Positions 34,169 to 42,888 of a stretch of DNA of 43,278 nt are shown here, in pieces. The DNA lies in assembly GCA_021799495.1 (NCBI GenBank), contig JAJZAI010000028.1, positions 1-43,278 of the forward strand, in the 5' to 3' direction. The notes under the pieces are model-generated. The model saw only the letters and a program-made list of their open reading frames with translations. It ran no database searches and was not told where the DNA came from. Each line of letters opens with the position of its first letter. Positions within the stretch are counted from its first letter, which is position 1. The position numbers and the translations under genes were made by a program. This stretch comes from Deltaproteobacteria bacterium (GTDB lineage: Bacteria > Desulfobacterota > Binatia > Binatales > Binataceae).

Positions 34169-34951
34169 ATGCCGCTGACGCGCCTTAATGGAATCGAACT
34201 CTATTACGAGATTCACGGCGAAGGCCCGGCGCTCGTTCTCGCGCACGGCGGCGGAGGCAGCCATCTGAGCTGGTGGCAAAACGTGCCGGCGCTCGCAAAA
34301 CGTTACCGATGCGTAACGTTCGACCATCGCGGTTTCGGCGCGTCGCGCGACGCCGCTGACGGACGCGGACTCGCCGCTTTCGTCGAAGATCTGCGGCAGT
34401 TGCTGGACCATCTCGGCGTCGAACGCGCCGCGCTGGCGGGACAATCGATGGGCGGTTGGACCGTTCTCGGCTTCGCGGCGCGTTTTCCAGAACGCGTAAG
34501 CGCGCTCGCGCTCTGCGACACCACCGCAGGGATGGACGACCCGGAGATCGTCCGCGAACAATCGAAATTACGCGAATCCAGCAAGGGCGGCCTGGCGCAA
34601 ATCCTGACGCGCGCTTACGCTCCGGATTTTCCAGCACGGGAACCGGCGCGATGCTTCCTCTACCAGCAGATTTCGGGCTTGAACGTGAACGTGCCGGCGA
34701 ATCTTCTGCCGGTCCTGATGAGCCTGCGGCACAGCGTCGAACCAGTCATCCGGCATCGAATACCCACCATGCTTCTGGTTGGCGAGCTGGATGCGCTCGC
34801 GCCGAGGTCTGTGATGGAGCTGATGGCGCGGCGGATTCCGCACGCGCGGTTCGTCGCGGTTCCCGGCGCGGGACATTCCGTCTATTTCGAAAAGCCCGAG
34901 GAATTCAACCGCGAGCTTGGCGATTTCCTCTACGCCGCCGGAGTCGGCTGA
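34169..34951 (+). CDS. Alpha/beta hydrolase
   Basis: A 260-residue soluble hydrolase. It has the oxyanion motif AHGGGGSHLSWWQNV (residues 25-39), FDHRGFGASRD, the nucleophile S93 in GQSMGG, the catalytic Asp in VGELDALAP, and the His in PGAGHSVYFEKPEEF. The sequence resembles 3-oxoadipate enol-lactonase and related C-C or ester hydrolases, but these cannot be separated by motif alone. GGAGG lies 11 bases before the ATG. It stands 78 bp after the Pat-like gene on the same strand and is convergent with the LLM gene. Confidence 0.87.
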   Translation: MPLTRLNGIELYYEIHGEGPALVLAHGGGGSHLSWWQNVPALAKRYRCVTFDHRGFGASRDAADGRGLAAFVEDLRQLLDHLGVERAALAGQSMGGWTVLGFAARFPERVSALALCDTTAGMDDPEIVREQSKLRESSKGGLAQILTRAYAPDFPAREPARCFLYQQISGLNVNVPANLLPVLMSLRHSVEPVIRHRIPTMLLVGELDALAPRSVMELMARRIPHARFVAVPGAGHSVYFEKPEEFNRELGDFLYAAGVG

Positions 34952-34978
34952 ACCGGCCGCGTGCACCTTCGCGCACGG

Positions 34979-36052
34979 TCATAGTCGATCGATCAGCTCG
35001 CGTGAAATCTCGTCGAGACACTCCTCGTAGCGATCGATCGGCGGATTTATGACCAGTTGGTCCAGGCCCGCTTGTTCCAACGCCCGAATCTGATCGATTA
35101 GCTCGTCGCGGGAACCGACCAGCGTGGTCGAACGAATCGCCTCGGCGGTAATGAACCGCCGCTCCTCTGGAAGCAGGTAAATCACGTGGCCGCGATGCAG
35201 GTGCAAGTGGCGTTCGTCCGCCGGAATTTCCATCCGCGCGAACGCTTCGGCGTATGCCTCGAACACCGGGCGGGCGTCCGGCGGAATCGTGAGCGCGTTG
35301 ACGTAGCCGGCCGCGACTCCGTGCAGCGCCGCGGCGACCCAATGGCCCGTCATGTCAACGACGCGCGGTGAATCAACCGCTTCGCCCGGTCGAAGCACGC
35401 AGATATGCGTGAGCGAGACGCACGGCATCCGTCCGTTCCATTTGCGGCCCGCGGCGCGCGCGCCCGCGCCAGCCTGCGCGAATATCGCCTCCATCCGCGC
35501 CGGCGTCGTGACGCGGCCGGTCATGATTCCGTCGCCGAACTCGCCCGCCAGCGCCAAAGCCCTGGGCGCGTTGGCCGCCACGTATAGCGGAAGCGGCGCG
35601 TCGAGATTGATGAAATGCCGGTCGCGATGGAGAAACCGAATCTTGCGATCGATCCCTTCGAGATGACTCGTGGTCTCGCCGCGTTTCAGCAGGTCGTGGA
35701 TAACGCGCGCCTGTTCGCGGAATTCCGCATGCTTGACCGGCTTCAGTCCCATCACGCGCCGTCCGGTATGGCCGGCGCCGAATCCTAGATCGACGCGGCC
35801 GGGCGCGATTTCGTTAATCGTCGCGATCGAATGGGCGGTGACCGCCGCGATACGGTTCGAGGCCACGGAAATTCCCGTGCCGATGCGGATTTTATCGGTC
35901 GCCGCCGCCGCGAGCGCCATGCACGCGTAAACGTCGCCATAGATCATGTGCGAATCGGGAAACCACGCCTCGGCGAATCCGCGCGACTCGGCATACCGGG
36001 CGTCGGCGGCCGCGCGTCCGGGCCGTGGCATGACCAACGTTCCAAATTTCAC
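34979..36052 (-). CDS. LLM-class flavin (FMN/F420)-dependent oxidoreductase
   Basis: A 357-residue luciferase-like monooxygenase/reductase. I place the start at GTG 36052 because GGGAGGAAG lies 4-5 bases before it and the protein then begins VKFGTLVMPRPGRAAADARY. An ATG at 36082 is less likely. Typical features are ESRGFAEAWFPDSHMI, KIRIGTGISVASNRIAAVTA, PGRVDLGFGAGHTGRRVMGL and LPLYVAANAPRALALAGEFG. Whether it uses F420 or FMN cannot be decided from sequence. It is the last gene of the minus-strand run and starts 33 bp after the M20 gene. Confidence 0.88.
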   Translation of the reverse strand: MKFGTLVMPRPGRAAADARYAESRGFAEAWFPDSHMIYGDVYACMALAAAATDKIRIGTGISVASNRIAAVTAHSIATINEIAPGRVDLGFGAGHTGRRVMGLKPVKHAEFREQARVIHDLLKRGETTSHLEGIDRKIRFLHRDRHFINLDAPLPLYVAANAPRALALAGEFGDGIMTGRVTTPARMEAIFAQAGAGARAAGRKWNGRMPCVSLTHICVLRPGEAVDSPRVVDMTGHWVAAALHGVAAGYVNALTIPPDARPVFEAYAEAFARMEIPADERHLHLHRGHVIYLLPEERRFITAEAIRSTTLVGSRDELIDQIRALEQAGLDQLVINPPIDRYEECLDEISRELIDRL

Positions 36053-36085
36053 GGGCTTCCTCCCGCAGTTCGCCGATGCCACCGC

Positions 36086-37276
36086 TCAGGCGGCGTCCGC
36101 GCACATTCGTTGAATTACATCGAGCATCAATCCGGTTCCGCGCTCGAACGCGGCGCGCGGAATCGATTCGTCCGGCTGATGCGCCTGCGCGTAGTCGCCC
36201 GGACCGCAGATGAGCGTCGTGATTCCAGCCTCCGCGAACCATGCGCCGTCGGTCGCGAAGGGCGCGCCGCCCGACGCGCTCGCGCCCGTCGCCGCGAACA
36301 AGGCGCGTTCGAGCCCGCTGCCGGACGACGCCAGCATCGCCGGAGCGATCACCGGACGGCCCACTTCGATCGCCGCGCGATGGTTCTCCGAAGCGTAATC
36401 GTGCGGATCGATTTCGCGCATCAGCGTTTGGACTTCGCGATAAAGCGCCAGCGGATCGCGCTTCGGCAACGAACGATAGGTCACCTTCAGCGAACATTCC
36501 TCGGCGATGATGTTCGAGGCGAGTCCGCCCGCGATCACGCCGAAGTTCATCACGTCGTGTGGCGAGTCCGGAAACAGCGCGGCGAACTCCTCATCGCGCG
36601 CCAAACGCCGCTCGGCCTGCAGGCGGCCGATCGCGTCGATAACCTTGCCCATCACCGCAATCGCGTTGACGCCCATATGGGGCGCTCCGCTGTGGCCGCC
36701 GCGGCCGCGCACGCGCACCTCGAAGGCGCAAATGCTTTTATGGGCGCTCAACACCGCGAACGACGTCGGCTCGCCGATCCACGCCAAATCAGGCCGCGGA
36801 ATTTCGCCCAACAGTTCCGGCAGCGCCGGCGCCGCCCGTTGCGCGCCGAGCATCCCGATTTCCTCGTCGGCGGTGAAGACAAACACCAGCGGGCGCTTCA
36901 GCCGGCCGCGATCCAGGGCGAGCGCCGCCGTTGCGCATTGCGCAAGAAATCCCTTCATGTCCGAGGAGCCGCGGCCGTAGATGCGCTCTTCGTCCATTTC
37001 CATCCGGAACGGATCGCGCGTCCATCCGGGCTGGCCCGCGGCGGGAACAGTGTCGAGATGGCCCGAAATTATCACTCCGCCCGGCCGCGGTTCGCCCGCC
37101 CATGCGACCAGATTCGCCTGCGCCACGCCGGCGATCTGAAGCCGCTGCAAAGCCGTGCGAAATCCCGCGCCATCCATCAGATCCGCGAGATATTCCATCG
37201 CCGGAACGTCGGTATTGACGCTGACCGTATCGAACGCGATCAGCCGCTCGAGAATTTCGTATTGGCCTTTGTCCAT
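36086..37276 (-). CDS. M20 metallopeptidase, acetylornithine deacetylase-like (ArgE/DapE)
   Basis: A 396-residue di-zinc amidohydrolase. Metal and catalytic motifs in order: SGHLDTVPAAGQPGW (His and Asp), YGRGSSDMKGFLA (bridging Asp), FTADEEIGMLGAQR (Glu pair), WIGEPTSF, and the late His in QAHQPDESIP. The middle dimerisation lid contains GGHSGAPHMGVNAI. It looks like ArgE, but no arginine genes are near. Its place in a peptide-transporter/thiolase operon suggests deacylation of an imported N-acyl or peptide compound, so I give no gene symbol. Confidence 0.9.
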   Translation of the reverse strand: MDKGQYEILERLIAFDTVSVNTDVPAMEYLADLMDGAGFRTALQRLQIAGVAQANLVAWAGEPRPGGVIISGHLDTVPAAGQPGWTRDPFRMEMDEERIYGRGSSDMKGFLAQCATAALALDRGRLKRPLVFVFTADEEIGMLGAQRAAPALPELLGEIPRPDLAWIGEPTSFAVLSAHKSICAFEVRVRGRGGHSGAPHMGVNAIAVMGKVIDAIGRLQAERRLARDEEFAALFPDSPHDVMNFGVIAGGLASNIIAEECSLKVTYRSLPKRDPLALYREVQTLMREIDPHDYASENHRAAIEVGRPVIAPAMLASSGSGLERALFAATGASASGGAPFATDGAWFAEAGITTLICGPGDYAQAHQPDESIPRAAFERGTGLMLDVIQRMCADAA

Positions 37277-37294
37277 GGCTGACGCCTCCGGATT

Positions 37295-38488
37295 TTACGG
37301 ATCGCGCGTGACGACGATGCCGCTGCCGCGCAGCATCGGCGAGCCGTCGATCGCGCACACAGCGGAGGCGCCGGCGATTTGGCGCCGTTCAGCGCGATCC
37401 GTCACCTGACGCACCGCCTCGGCTATATGCCCCATCCCGTGCATCCGCCCCTCGCTCAGGCTGCCGCCGAAAGTATTGATCGGCAGTTCTCCGTCAAGCG
37501 CGATTCGGCCGCCGGCCACAAAATCCGCTCCTTCGCCCTCGCCGCAAAATCCGGCGGCCTCGAGCCAATACAGGGTGGAGGGATTGAAACCGTCATATAG
37601 CTGCGCCGCATCCATCTCTTCCGGTCCGAGGCCGGCCGACGACCAGAGCTTTTGCGCAAGCGATCCGCCGCACGCCATATAGTCGTCGAGAGTATAGTAA
37701 AGCAGCGTGCGCCGGCGCGCGGTATTTTGACCATACCCGGCGATGTACGCGGGTTGATTGCGCAGATCGCGGGCGCGGTCGGCGGTCGTGACAATCAACG
37801 CGACGCATCCGTCCACCGGCACATCGCAATCGAACAGGCAGAGCGGCTCGGCGATCATGCGGGCGTTGAAATAGTCCTCGCGCGACATCGGCGTGAAATG
37901 GAAAAACGCGCGCGGATTGAGGTTGGCGTTGCGCCGGCTGTTGAGCGCGAGCGCCGCCAGCGCTTCGCGCGTCGCGCCGTAACGATGCATGTACCGCCGC
38001 CAGGCGAATGCGTGCGTCTGCACGATCGACGCCGCTCCGTATGGCGCGATAAATTGCGCGTCCCCCGACGCGCGCGGCGCGCCTTTGCTTGCGGCGCTTC
38101 CGCCGCGCAGAATGGGACGATGAAGCGCGCGCCATACGAGCGCATAATCGCACGCTCCCACGAGCAGCGCATTCACCGCTTCGATCACCGGACTCGCGAT
38201 CATCCCGGTTTCGATCTGCGCGTACCAGCGTACGTCCGCGGCGGCGCCGAGATGGTTCAGAACGAACGAAACGCTGACGACGTCTTCGCCGTCGCGGTTT
38301 CCCGCGCCCGCGAATGGCGATTCCGGATAGGTCGCAAGACCGTCGATTCGCCGCGCATCAAGGCCGGCGTCCTCGATCGCCGCGCGGCAGGCGTCCAGCG
38401 CGAGCAGGCCAAGCGGCTTTTCCGGCTTGCGAGTGATTTCCGAATAGCCAATCCCGACGATCGCCGTTTTTCCACGTCCGTGCCACAT
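37295..38488 (-). CDS. SCP2-thiolase-like protein (acetyl-CoA acetyltransferase family, no usual Cys)
   Basis: A 397-residue thiolase-fold protein. It has KTAIVGIGYSEITRKPEKPL at the start, then DGLATYPE, and a C-terminal half with MDAAQLYDGFNPSTLYWLEA and PINTFGGSLSEGRMHGMGHI. Where classical thiolases carry the nucleophilic Cys, this one reads QIETGMIASPVIEAVNALLV, with no Cys. This places it with SCP2/lipid-transfer thiolase-like proteins such as Ltp2, an aldolase that works with a DUF35 partner on steroid side chains. Such a partner gene lies 35 bp upstream. The precise reaction is inferred. Confidence 0.82.
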   Translation of the reverse strand: MWHGRGKTAIVGIGYSEITRKPEKPLGLLALDACRAAIEDAGLDARRIDGLATYPESPFAGAGNRDGEDVVSVSFVLNHLGAAADVRWYAQIETGMIASPVIEAVNALLVGACDYALVWRALHRPILRGGSAASKGAPRASGDAQFIAPYGAASIVQTHAFAWRRYMHRYGATREALAALALNSRRNANLNPRAFFHFTPMSREDYFNARMIAEPLCLFDCDVPVDGCVALIVTTADRARDLRNQPAYIAGYGQNTARRRTLLYYTLDDYMACGGSLAQKLWSSAGLGPEEMDAAQLYDGFNPSTLYWLEAAGFCGEGEGADFVAGGRIALDGELPINTFGGSLSEGRMHGMGHIAEAVRQVTDRAERRQIAGASAVCAIDGSPMLRGSGIVVTRDP

Positions 38489-38523
38489 CGACCCGTTTCC
38501 CGCGCGCGCCGCGCGCCATAGCT

Positions 38524-38949
38524 CTAGATGATCCGAAATTGCGGAATCGCCACACCGTCGCCGCGATCCTCGAAACAGACTTCAACCGGCGCGCCGATCC
38601 GCACCCGTTCGCGTTCGCCGATCGGAAGATTCGCTACCATCATAAGCATCGGCTGCTCGGCAATCTCAACGACGATATTGATGAACGGCGCGTCGTTCTC
38701 AAAGCCGGCGACGTCGCGCTGATGCATCACGGTGAAGGAAAATACCGCGCCACGCCCGCTGACCGGCGTGAAAGCGAGTTCGCGCGCGAGACACGCGTCG
38801 CAGAAATTGCGCGGCGGATGATTGTAATATCCGCACGCCGAGCATCGCTGGATTACGAGCCGCCCGGCGCGCGCCGCGTCCCAAAACGGCCGGGTCAGTT
38901 CGTCGGCGGCAGGAACCGGTTTTCTCGTTGTTTCAACTTCTCCGCTCAT
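38524..38949 (-). CDS. Zn-ribbon/OB-fold protein (DUF35 family)
   Basis: A 141-residue protein, starting at ATG 38949 (MSGEVETTRKPVPAADELTR). The rubredoxin-like zinc ribbon is CSACGYYNHPPRNFCDAC (two C-x2-C pairs). It is followed by an OB-fold (GRGAVFSFTVMHQRDVAGFE, then VRIGAPVEVCFED). DUF35 proteins form complexes with thiolase-like enzymes and stabilise or channel CoA substrates. The adjacent thiolase-like gene, in the same direction, is the obvious partner. Confidence 0.88.
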   Translation of the reverse strand: MSGEVETTRKPVPAADELTRPFWDAARAGRLVIQRCSACGYYNHPPRNFCDACLARELAFTPVSGRGAVFSFTVMHQRDVAGFENDAPFINIVVEIAEQPMLMMVANLPIGERERVRIGAPVEVCFEDRGDGVAIPQFRII

Positions 38950-39082
38950 TTTGCGCAATCGCCTCACGCATCGCCTGAACCGTTCATATTCGCCCGCGGC
39001 GCGTCCAGCCGCGCCGCACGATCGGTTTCTAGCAACAGGCGCCGGCGGCGGACAAACCGCCGCGATCCACGAAACCCGGCGC

Positions 39083-40168
39083 TCACGCCGCGTTCGACGG
39101 ATCGAAGCGGTCGCGCAGATGATCGCCCAAAAAATTGAACGCCATCACCGCGGCCGAAATGAAAAGTCCCGGCATCAATATCCACGGGAAATACGCGATC
39201 GTCTGCGGATCCATCGCCTGGCTCAGCAGATTCCCCCAGCTCGCCGCCGGTTCCTGAATTCCAAGCCCGAGCAGCGAAAGCGCGCTCTCGCCGAGAATGT
39301 ATCCCGGAATCGACAGCGACGCGTTCACGGCCGCGAAGCCGATCACCGCCGGGATGATATGGCGGAACAGGAGCCGCCGGCGCGATCCGCCCAACGCGCG
39401 CGCCGCCTCGACGTATGGCGCCGCCCGCACCGACGCCGCCATGCCGCGAATCACCCGCGCGAATCCCGCCCAACTGATAAACGCCATGATCGCGACGATC
39501 AGGAAGAAAGTCGCGGTCGTGCTTAGTCCCGACGGAATCACCGCCGCCAGCGCGAGCAGGAAATAGAAGCTCGGCAGCGACATCTCGATTTCGCACATCC
39601 GCATGATCGCGCTGTCCGTGTATCCGCCCATCATTCCGGAAAACGCGCCCACCATGATTCCGAGCGAAAAACTGATCGCTACTCCCACCAGCCCGATACA
39701 CATGCTGACGCGCGCGCCATAGACGATTCGCGAGAATAGGTCGCGCCCCAGATTTTCGCTGCCCATCAGGAAAAACGGCGGCGCGCCGGGCGCCGTCGTG
39801 AACAGGCGCCCGCGATAGAAGAGATGCACGAACGTCCGCCGCGATCGATCCTCCACGTAATGCCGCGCCATCGGATTGTCCAACCGCATCGGAAAAGCAT
39901 AAAGGAAGCCGCGGCTCCAGTCGGAAGGCGGCGCCAAATGGAGCCGCATCGGCGGGCAATCCGGCATCGTGCGCCACTGCCGCGCCGGATCGTAAGGCGC
40001 GATCATCGGCGACGCGGCGGCGAAAATATAAAACGCGAGCAGCATGACCGCCGACAATTTCACCGTCAGCGACGCCGCGCGCCATTCGCGTCCGGCCGCC
40101 GCGCGCCATCCGCGCCGCGCCGCGGCGGCGTGATTTTCCGCGCGAATATGCGCCGCGCCCGCGTTCAT
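39083..40168 (-). CDS. Peptide/nickel-type ABC transporter permease (DppC/OppC-like)
   Basis: A 361-residue inner-membrane permease. It has an N-terminal membrane segment (LTVKLSAVMLLAFYIFAAAS) and a long periplasmic insert of about 80 residues before the family block MGSENLGRDLFSRIVYGARV. Several membrane helices follow, with the EAA loop YVEAARALGGSRRRLLFRHI and the C-terminal PGLFISAAVMAFNFLGDHLR. The insert with its 'PPMRLHL' and 'FVHLFYRG' strings is known from one subgroup of these permeases. The start overlaps the stop of the DppB-like gene (ATGA). Confidence 0.93.
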   Translation of the reverse strand: MNAGAAHIRAENHAAAARRGWRAAAGREWRAASLTVKLSAVMLLAFYIFAAASPMIAPYDPARQWRTMPDCPPMRLHLAPPSDWSRGFLYAFPMRLDNPMARHYVEDRSRRTFVHLFYRGRLFTTAPGAPPFFLMGSENLGRDLFSRIVYGARVSMCIGLVGVAISFSLGIMVGAFSGMMGGYTDSAIMRMCEIEMSLPSFYFLLALAAVIPSGLSTTATFFLIVAIMAFISWAGFARVIRGMAASVRAAPYVEAARALGGSRRRLLFRHIIPAVIGFAAVNASLSIPGYILGESALSLLGLGIQEPAASWGNLLSQAMDPQTIAYFPWILMPGLFISAAVMAFNFLGDHLRDRFDPSNAA

Positions 40169-41145
40169 TGCGTCTCGAGCGTCGTGAAATTCACGCGCGG
40201 ATCGACCGCGACCAGCGCCATATCGGCGAGCAGGTTGCCCAGCAGCAGCAGCACCGTTCCCATCAGCACCGATCCCATCACCAGCGGCACGTCGCGTTTC
40301 ATCACCGCGTTCAGCAGCAACAGTCCAAGCCCCTGCAGGTTCATCACCGATTCGACCAGCGCGGCGCCGCCGAGCAGGTCGGCCAGGCTGTAACCCGCCA
40401 TCGTCACGAACGGATTCAGCGCGTTGCGCAGCACATGCTTGTAGAGCACCGTCGATTCCGGCAGTCCCTTGGCGCGCGCCGTGCGCACGTAATCGGCGTT
40501 TTTGATTTCGAGAATCTGCGACCGCATCAGCCGCATCAGCGACGCCACTCCCGCCAGCCCCAGCACCAGCGTCGGCAGAATCAGATGGTCCGCGCGATCG
40601 GCGATACGGCTCCATAAATCCAGCGACGCGTAATCCGGCGACATCGTCTGCCCGATCGGAAACCATCCGCTCCACAACGCGAAATCGATCGCCAGAAACG
40701 CCAGGAAAAACGCCGGAACCGACATCCCGAGGAACGACAGGAACGAAAGCGTCCGGTCGAGCATCGAGTTCTGCCGCACGGCCACGATAATGCCGATCGG
40801 TATCGCCAGCAGCCACGTCAAGGCCATGCTGCTCAGCGCCAGGATCACGGTGTTCAGCACGCGCGGGCCAATCAGATGAATCACATCGACGCGATACGCC
40901 AGCGACACGCCGAGCCGGAGATGCGCGATACCCCACAGCCAGCGCGCGTAACGCAGCATCAGCGGCTGATCGAGGCCGAATTCCGCCTCCATCTGCTTGA
41001 GCACCCGCGGCGAAATCCTCGGATCGAGCGCGAGGTTGGCGACAAAATTCCCCGGTATCAGCGACATCGCGGCGAACGAGATAAAAGTGATTCCGATGAT
41101 CAGCGGAATCATGATCGCTATTCGCCGCGTCAGGAATCTCAGCAT
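40165..41145 (-). CDS. Peptide/nickel-type ABC transporter permease (DppB/OppB-like)
   Basis: A 326-residue permease with about six membrane segments. It begins with the typical LRFLTRRIAIMIPLIIGITF then SLIPGNF. Family features include LGLDQPL-type FGLDQPLMLRYARWLWGIAH, FLGMSVPAFFLAFLAIDFAL, the EAA loop YVRTARAKGLPESTVLYKHV, and the C-terminal DMALVAVDPRVNF. It overlaps the DppC-like gene by four bases and follows the binding-protein gene by 21 bp. This fixes the transcription order. Confidence 0.94.
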   Translation of the reverse strand: MLRFLTRRIAIMIPLIIGITFISFAAMSLIPGNFVANLALDPRISPRVLKQMEAEFGLDQPLMLRYARWLWGIAHLRLGVSLAYRVDVIHLIGPRVLNTVILALSSMALTWLLAIPIGIIVAVRQNSMLDRTLSFLSFLGMSVPAFFLAFLAIDFALWSGWFPIGQTMSPDYASLDLWSRIADRADHLILPTLVLGLAGVASLMRLMRSQILEIKNADYVRTARAKGLPESTVLYKHVLRNALNPFVTMAGYSLADLLGGAALVESVMNLQGLGLLLLNAVMKRDVPLVMGSVLMGTVLLLLGNLLADMALVAVDPRVNFTTLETQ

Positions 41146-41166
41146 CGTATCGCTCGCGCGCCCGCG

Positions 41167-42888
41167 CTATTGAGCGCGAAACTCGATCCACTCCGGATGG
41201 TAAAAACCCCAAACGGTCGGATAGTAATTTTCCAGCGTATTGCGATAGGCGATATAGGTGACGGCGCGAACGGTTTCGATTATCGGCAACTGATCGTGCA
41301 GGATTTGCTGGATTTGCCAGTAGTACGGCGCCCGCTTATACGGATCGACCACCATCGTGCCCTCGTCCATCAGATGGTCGATTTGCGCCTCCCACGGCGT
41401 CGCGGGTTTCGGCTGCGCGGGATCCCAGATATGCAGATTGCCGGAAGAGCGCAGGAAGTCGGAAGCATCGTTCGGCTCGATCGTGCCGGTGAATCCAATC
41501 AGCACGCAGTCCCAATCGAACGACGAATCCAGCGCCTTGACCAGCGTGATGAAGTCGAGCGGCCGGTAATTCACTGTGATTCCAAGCTGCTGCAAATCCT
41601 GCTTGAAGATCGCGCACATCTGATCGCGCACCGGCACGCCGGTGTTGGTCGTCAGCCGGAAGACCAGCGGATGGCCTTCCGGATCGCCGCGCACGCCGGG
41701 CCGAATCATCCGATAACCCGCACGATCAAGAATTTGCGCCGCTTCTTCAAGATCGTAGTCGTAATCCTTGAGATTAGGATTGTGGTAGATTTTATTCTCC
41801 GGCGACACGTCCGAAACCGCCGGAACCGCCAGTCCGCGATAACACAGATCGATCATGCCCTGCTTGTCCACCGCATGCGCCAGCGCGCGCATGAAATTCA
41901 CGTCGGTAAACCATTTAAGCCGCGGATCGACCACGCCGCCGCGCACGTAATGGCGCGGGTTGCGGTTGAACGCGAAAAACAGCGAGCCGGTGTCGATTCC
42001 AACTTTCCGCACGGTGATATCGAGCCGCTTCGCCGCCTGCTCCAGCGGCCAGACCTCTTCGGGCCGCGGATGGTACACGTCGGTCATGCCGCTCTGGAAT
42101 TGCAGATATTGCGCATTTTGATCGGGCACGATCAGATGGACTTCGCCCTTGAGCCGCGGGAGCGGGGCGCCGTGCTCGTCGCGCATCCAGTAATCGGGAT
42201 TGCGCCGGTAAGCGATTAGCTGCGCGGGCACGTAGCGCGTCATCAAAAACGCTCCGAGTCCGATCAGCCGGTCCGGCGGCGTGTCGATTCCCCAGATACG
42301 GTTGAAGCGGCCGGCTTCGTACGCGCCTGCCAGCGCGTGGGCCGGCAAAATCGCGAACTGCATCGAAGACAGTATCGGCGCGAACGGCCGCGGCAGCCGC
42401 GCCACAACAGTATAGTCGTCCGGCGCCGACACGGCGATCGGCTTTCCGTCGATCATCATCGCCGAAACCATCGAATTGGGAATTTTCGGATCGTAAATCA
42501 CGCGCATCGTGAACAGCACGTCGCGCGCCGTGAAGGGCGCCCCGTCCGACCATTTCACGTCGTGGCGCAGATGGAACGTCAGGGTCTTGTCGCCGTCGCT
42601 GAACTTCCAGCTTTGCGCCAAACCGGGCTCGAACAGCGTCGTGCGCGGATTCACCCGCGTCAGGCTCTCGAACATGTCGCCGGTCGCAACGGCCGAGGCG
42701 GAATCCGTGACCAAGACCGGATTAAATGTGCCCGGATCGCTGACCATCGAATCGTACAGCGTTTGCGTCGCCGCATGATCGTTGCGCGGCCTGCTCACCC
42801 GGCATCCGCAGATCGCGGTGGCGACCGCGGCGGCTATCGCGACGAACGCAAGCCGCCGCCCGCGCGAACCCGAATCAGTATCAGCCAC
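41167..42888 (-). CDS. ABC transporter substrate-binding lipoprotein (SBP_bac_5, DppA/OppA-like)
   Basis: A 573-residue periplasmic binding protein starting at GTG 42888. The signal peptide (RRLAFVAIAAAVATAICGC) ends in a plausible lipobox with C29 lipidated (C27 is an alternative). Family 5 blocks follow: GTFNPVL, GLAQSWKFSDGDKTLTFHLR, WSDGAPFTARDVLFTMRVI, DYTVVARLPRPFAPILSSM, and FTDVNFMRALAHAVDKQGMI. Proteins of this class bind peptides, nickel complexes, opines or sugars, so ligand identity is open. The start overlaps the previous gene's stop by eight bases (GTGGCTGA). Confidence 0.92.
   Translation of the reverse strand: MADTDSGSRGRRLAFVAIAAAVATAICGCRVSRPRNDHAATQTLYDSMVSDPGTFNPVLVTDSASAVATGDMFESLTRVNPRTTLFEPGLAQSWKFSDGDKTLTFHLRHDVKWSDGAPFTARDVLFTMRVIYDPKIPNSMVSAMMIDGKPIAVSAPDDYTVVARLPRPFAPILSSMQFAILPAHALAGAYEAGRFNRIWGIDTPPDRLIGLGAFLMTRYVPAQLIAYRRNPDYWMRDEHGAPLPRLKGEVHLIVPDQNAQYLQFQSGMTDVYHPRPEEVWPLEQAAKRLDITVRKVGIDTGSLFFAFNRNPRHYVRGGVVDPRLKWFTDVNFMRALAHAVDKQGMIDLCYRGLAVPAVSDVSPENKIYHNPNLKDYDYDLEEAAQILDRAGYRMIRPGVRGDPEGHPLVFRLTTNTGVPVRDQMCAIFKQDLQQLGITVNYRPLDFITLVKALDSSFDWDCVLIGFTGTIEPNDASDFLRSSGNLHIWDPAQPKPATPWEAQIDHLMDEGTMVVDPYKRAPYYWQIQQILHDQLPIIETVRAVTYIAYRNTLENYYPTVWGFYHPEWIEFRAQ

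Noticed and set aside
39083-41212. 709-codon frame suggesting a fused permease
   Set aside because: Only the part after 40168 (minus strand) is the DppC-like permease. The rest is the other frame of the DppB-like gene, and an ATGA overlap separates the two.
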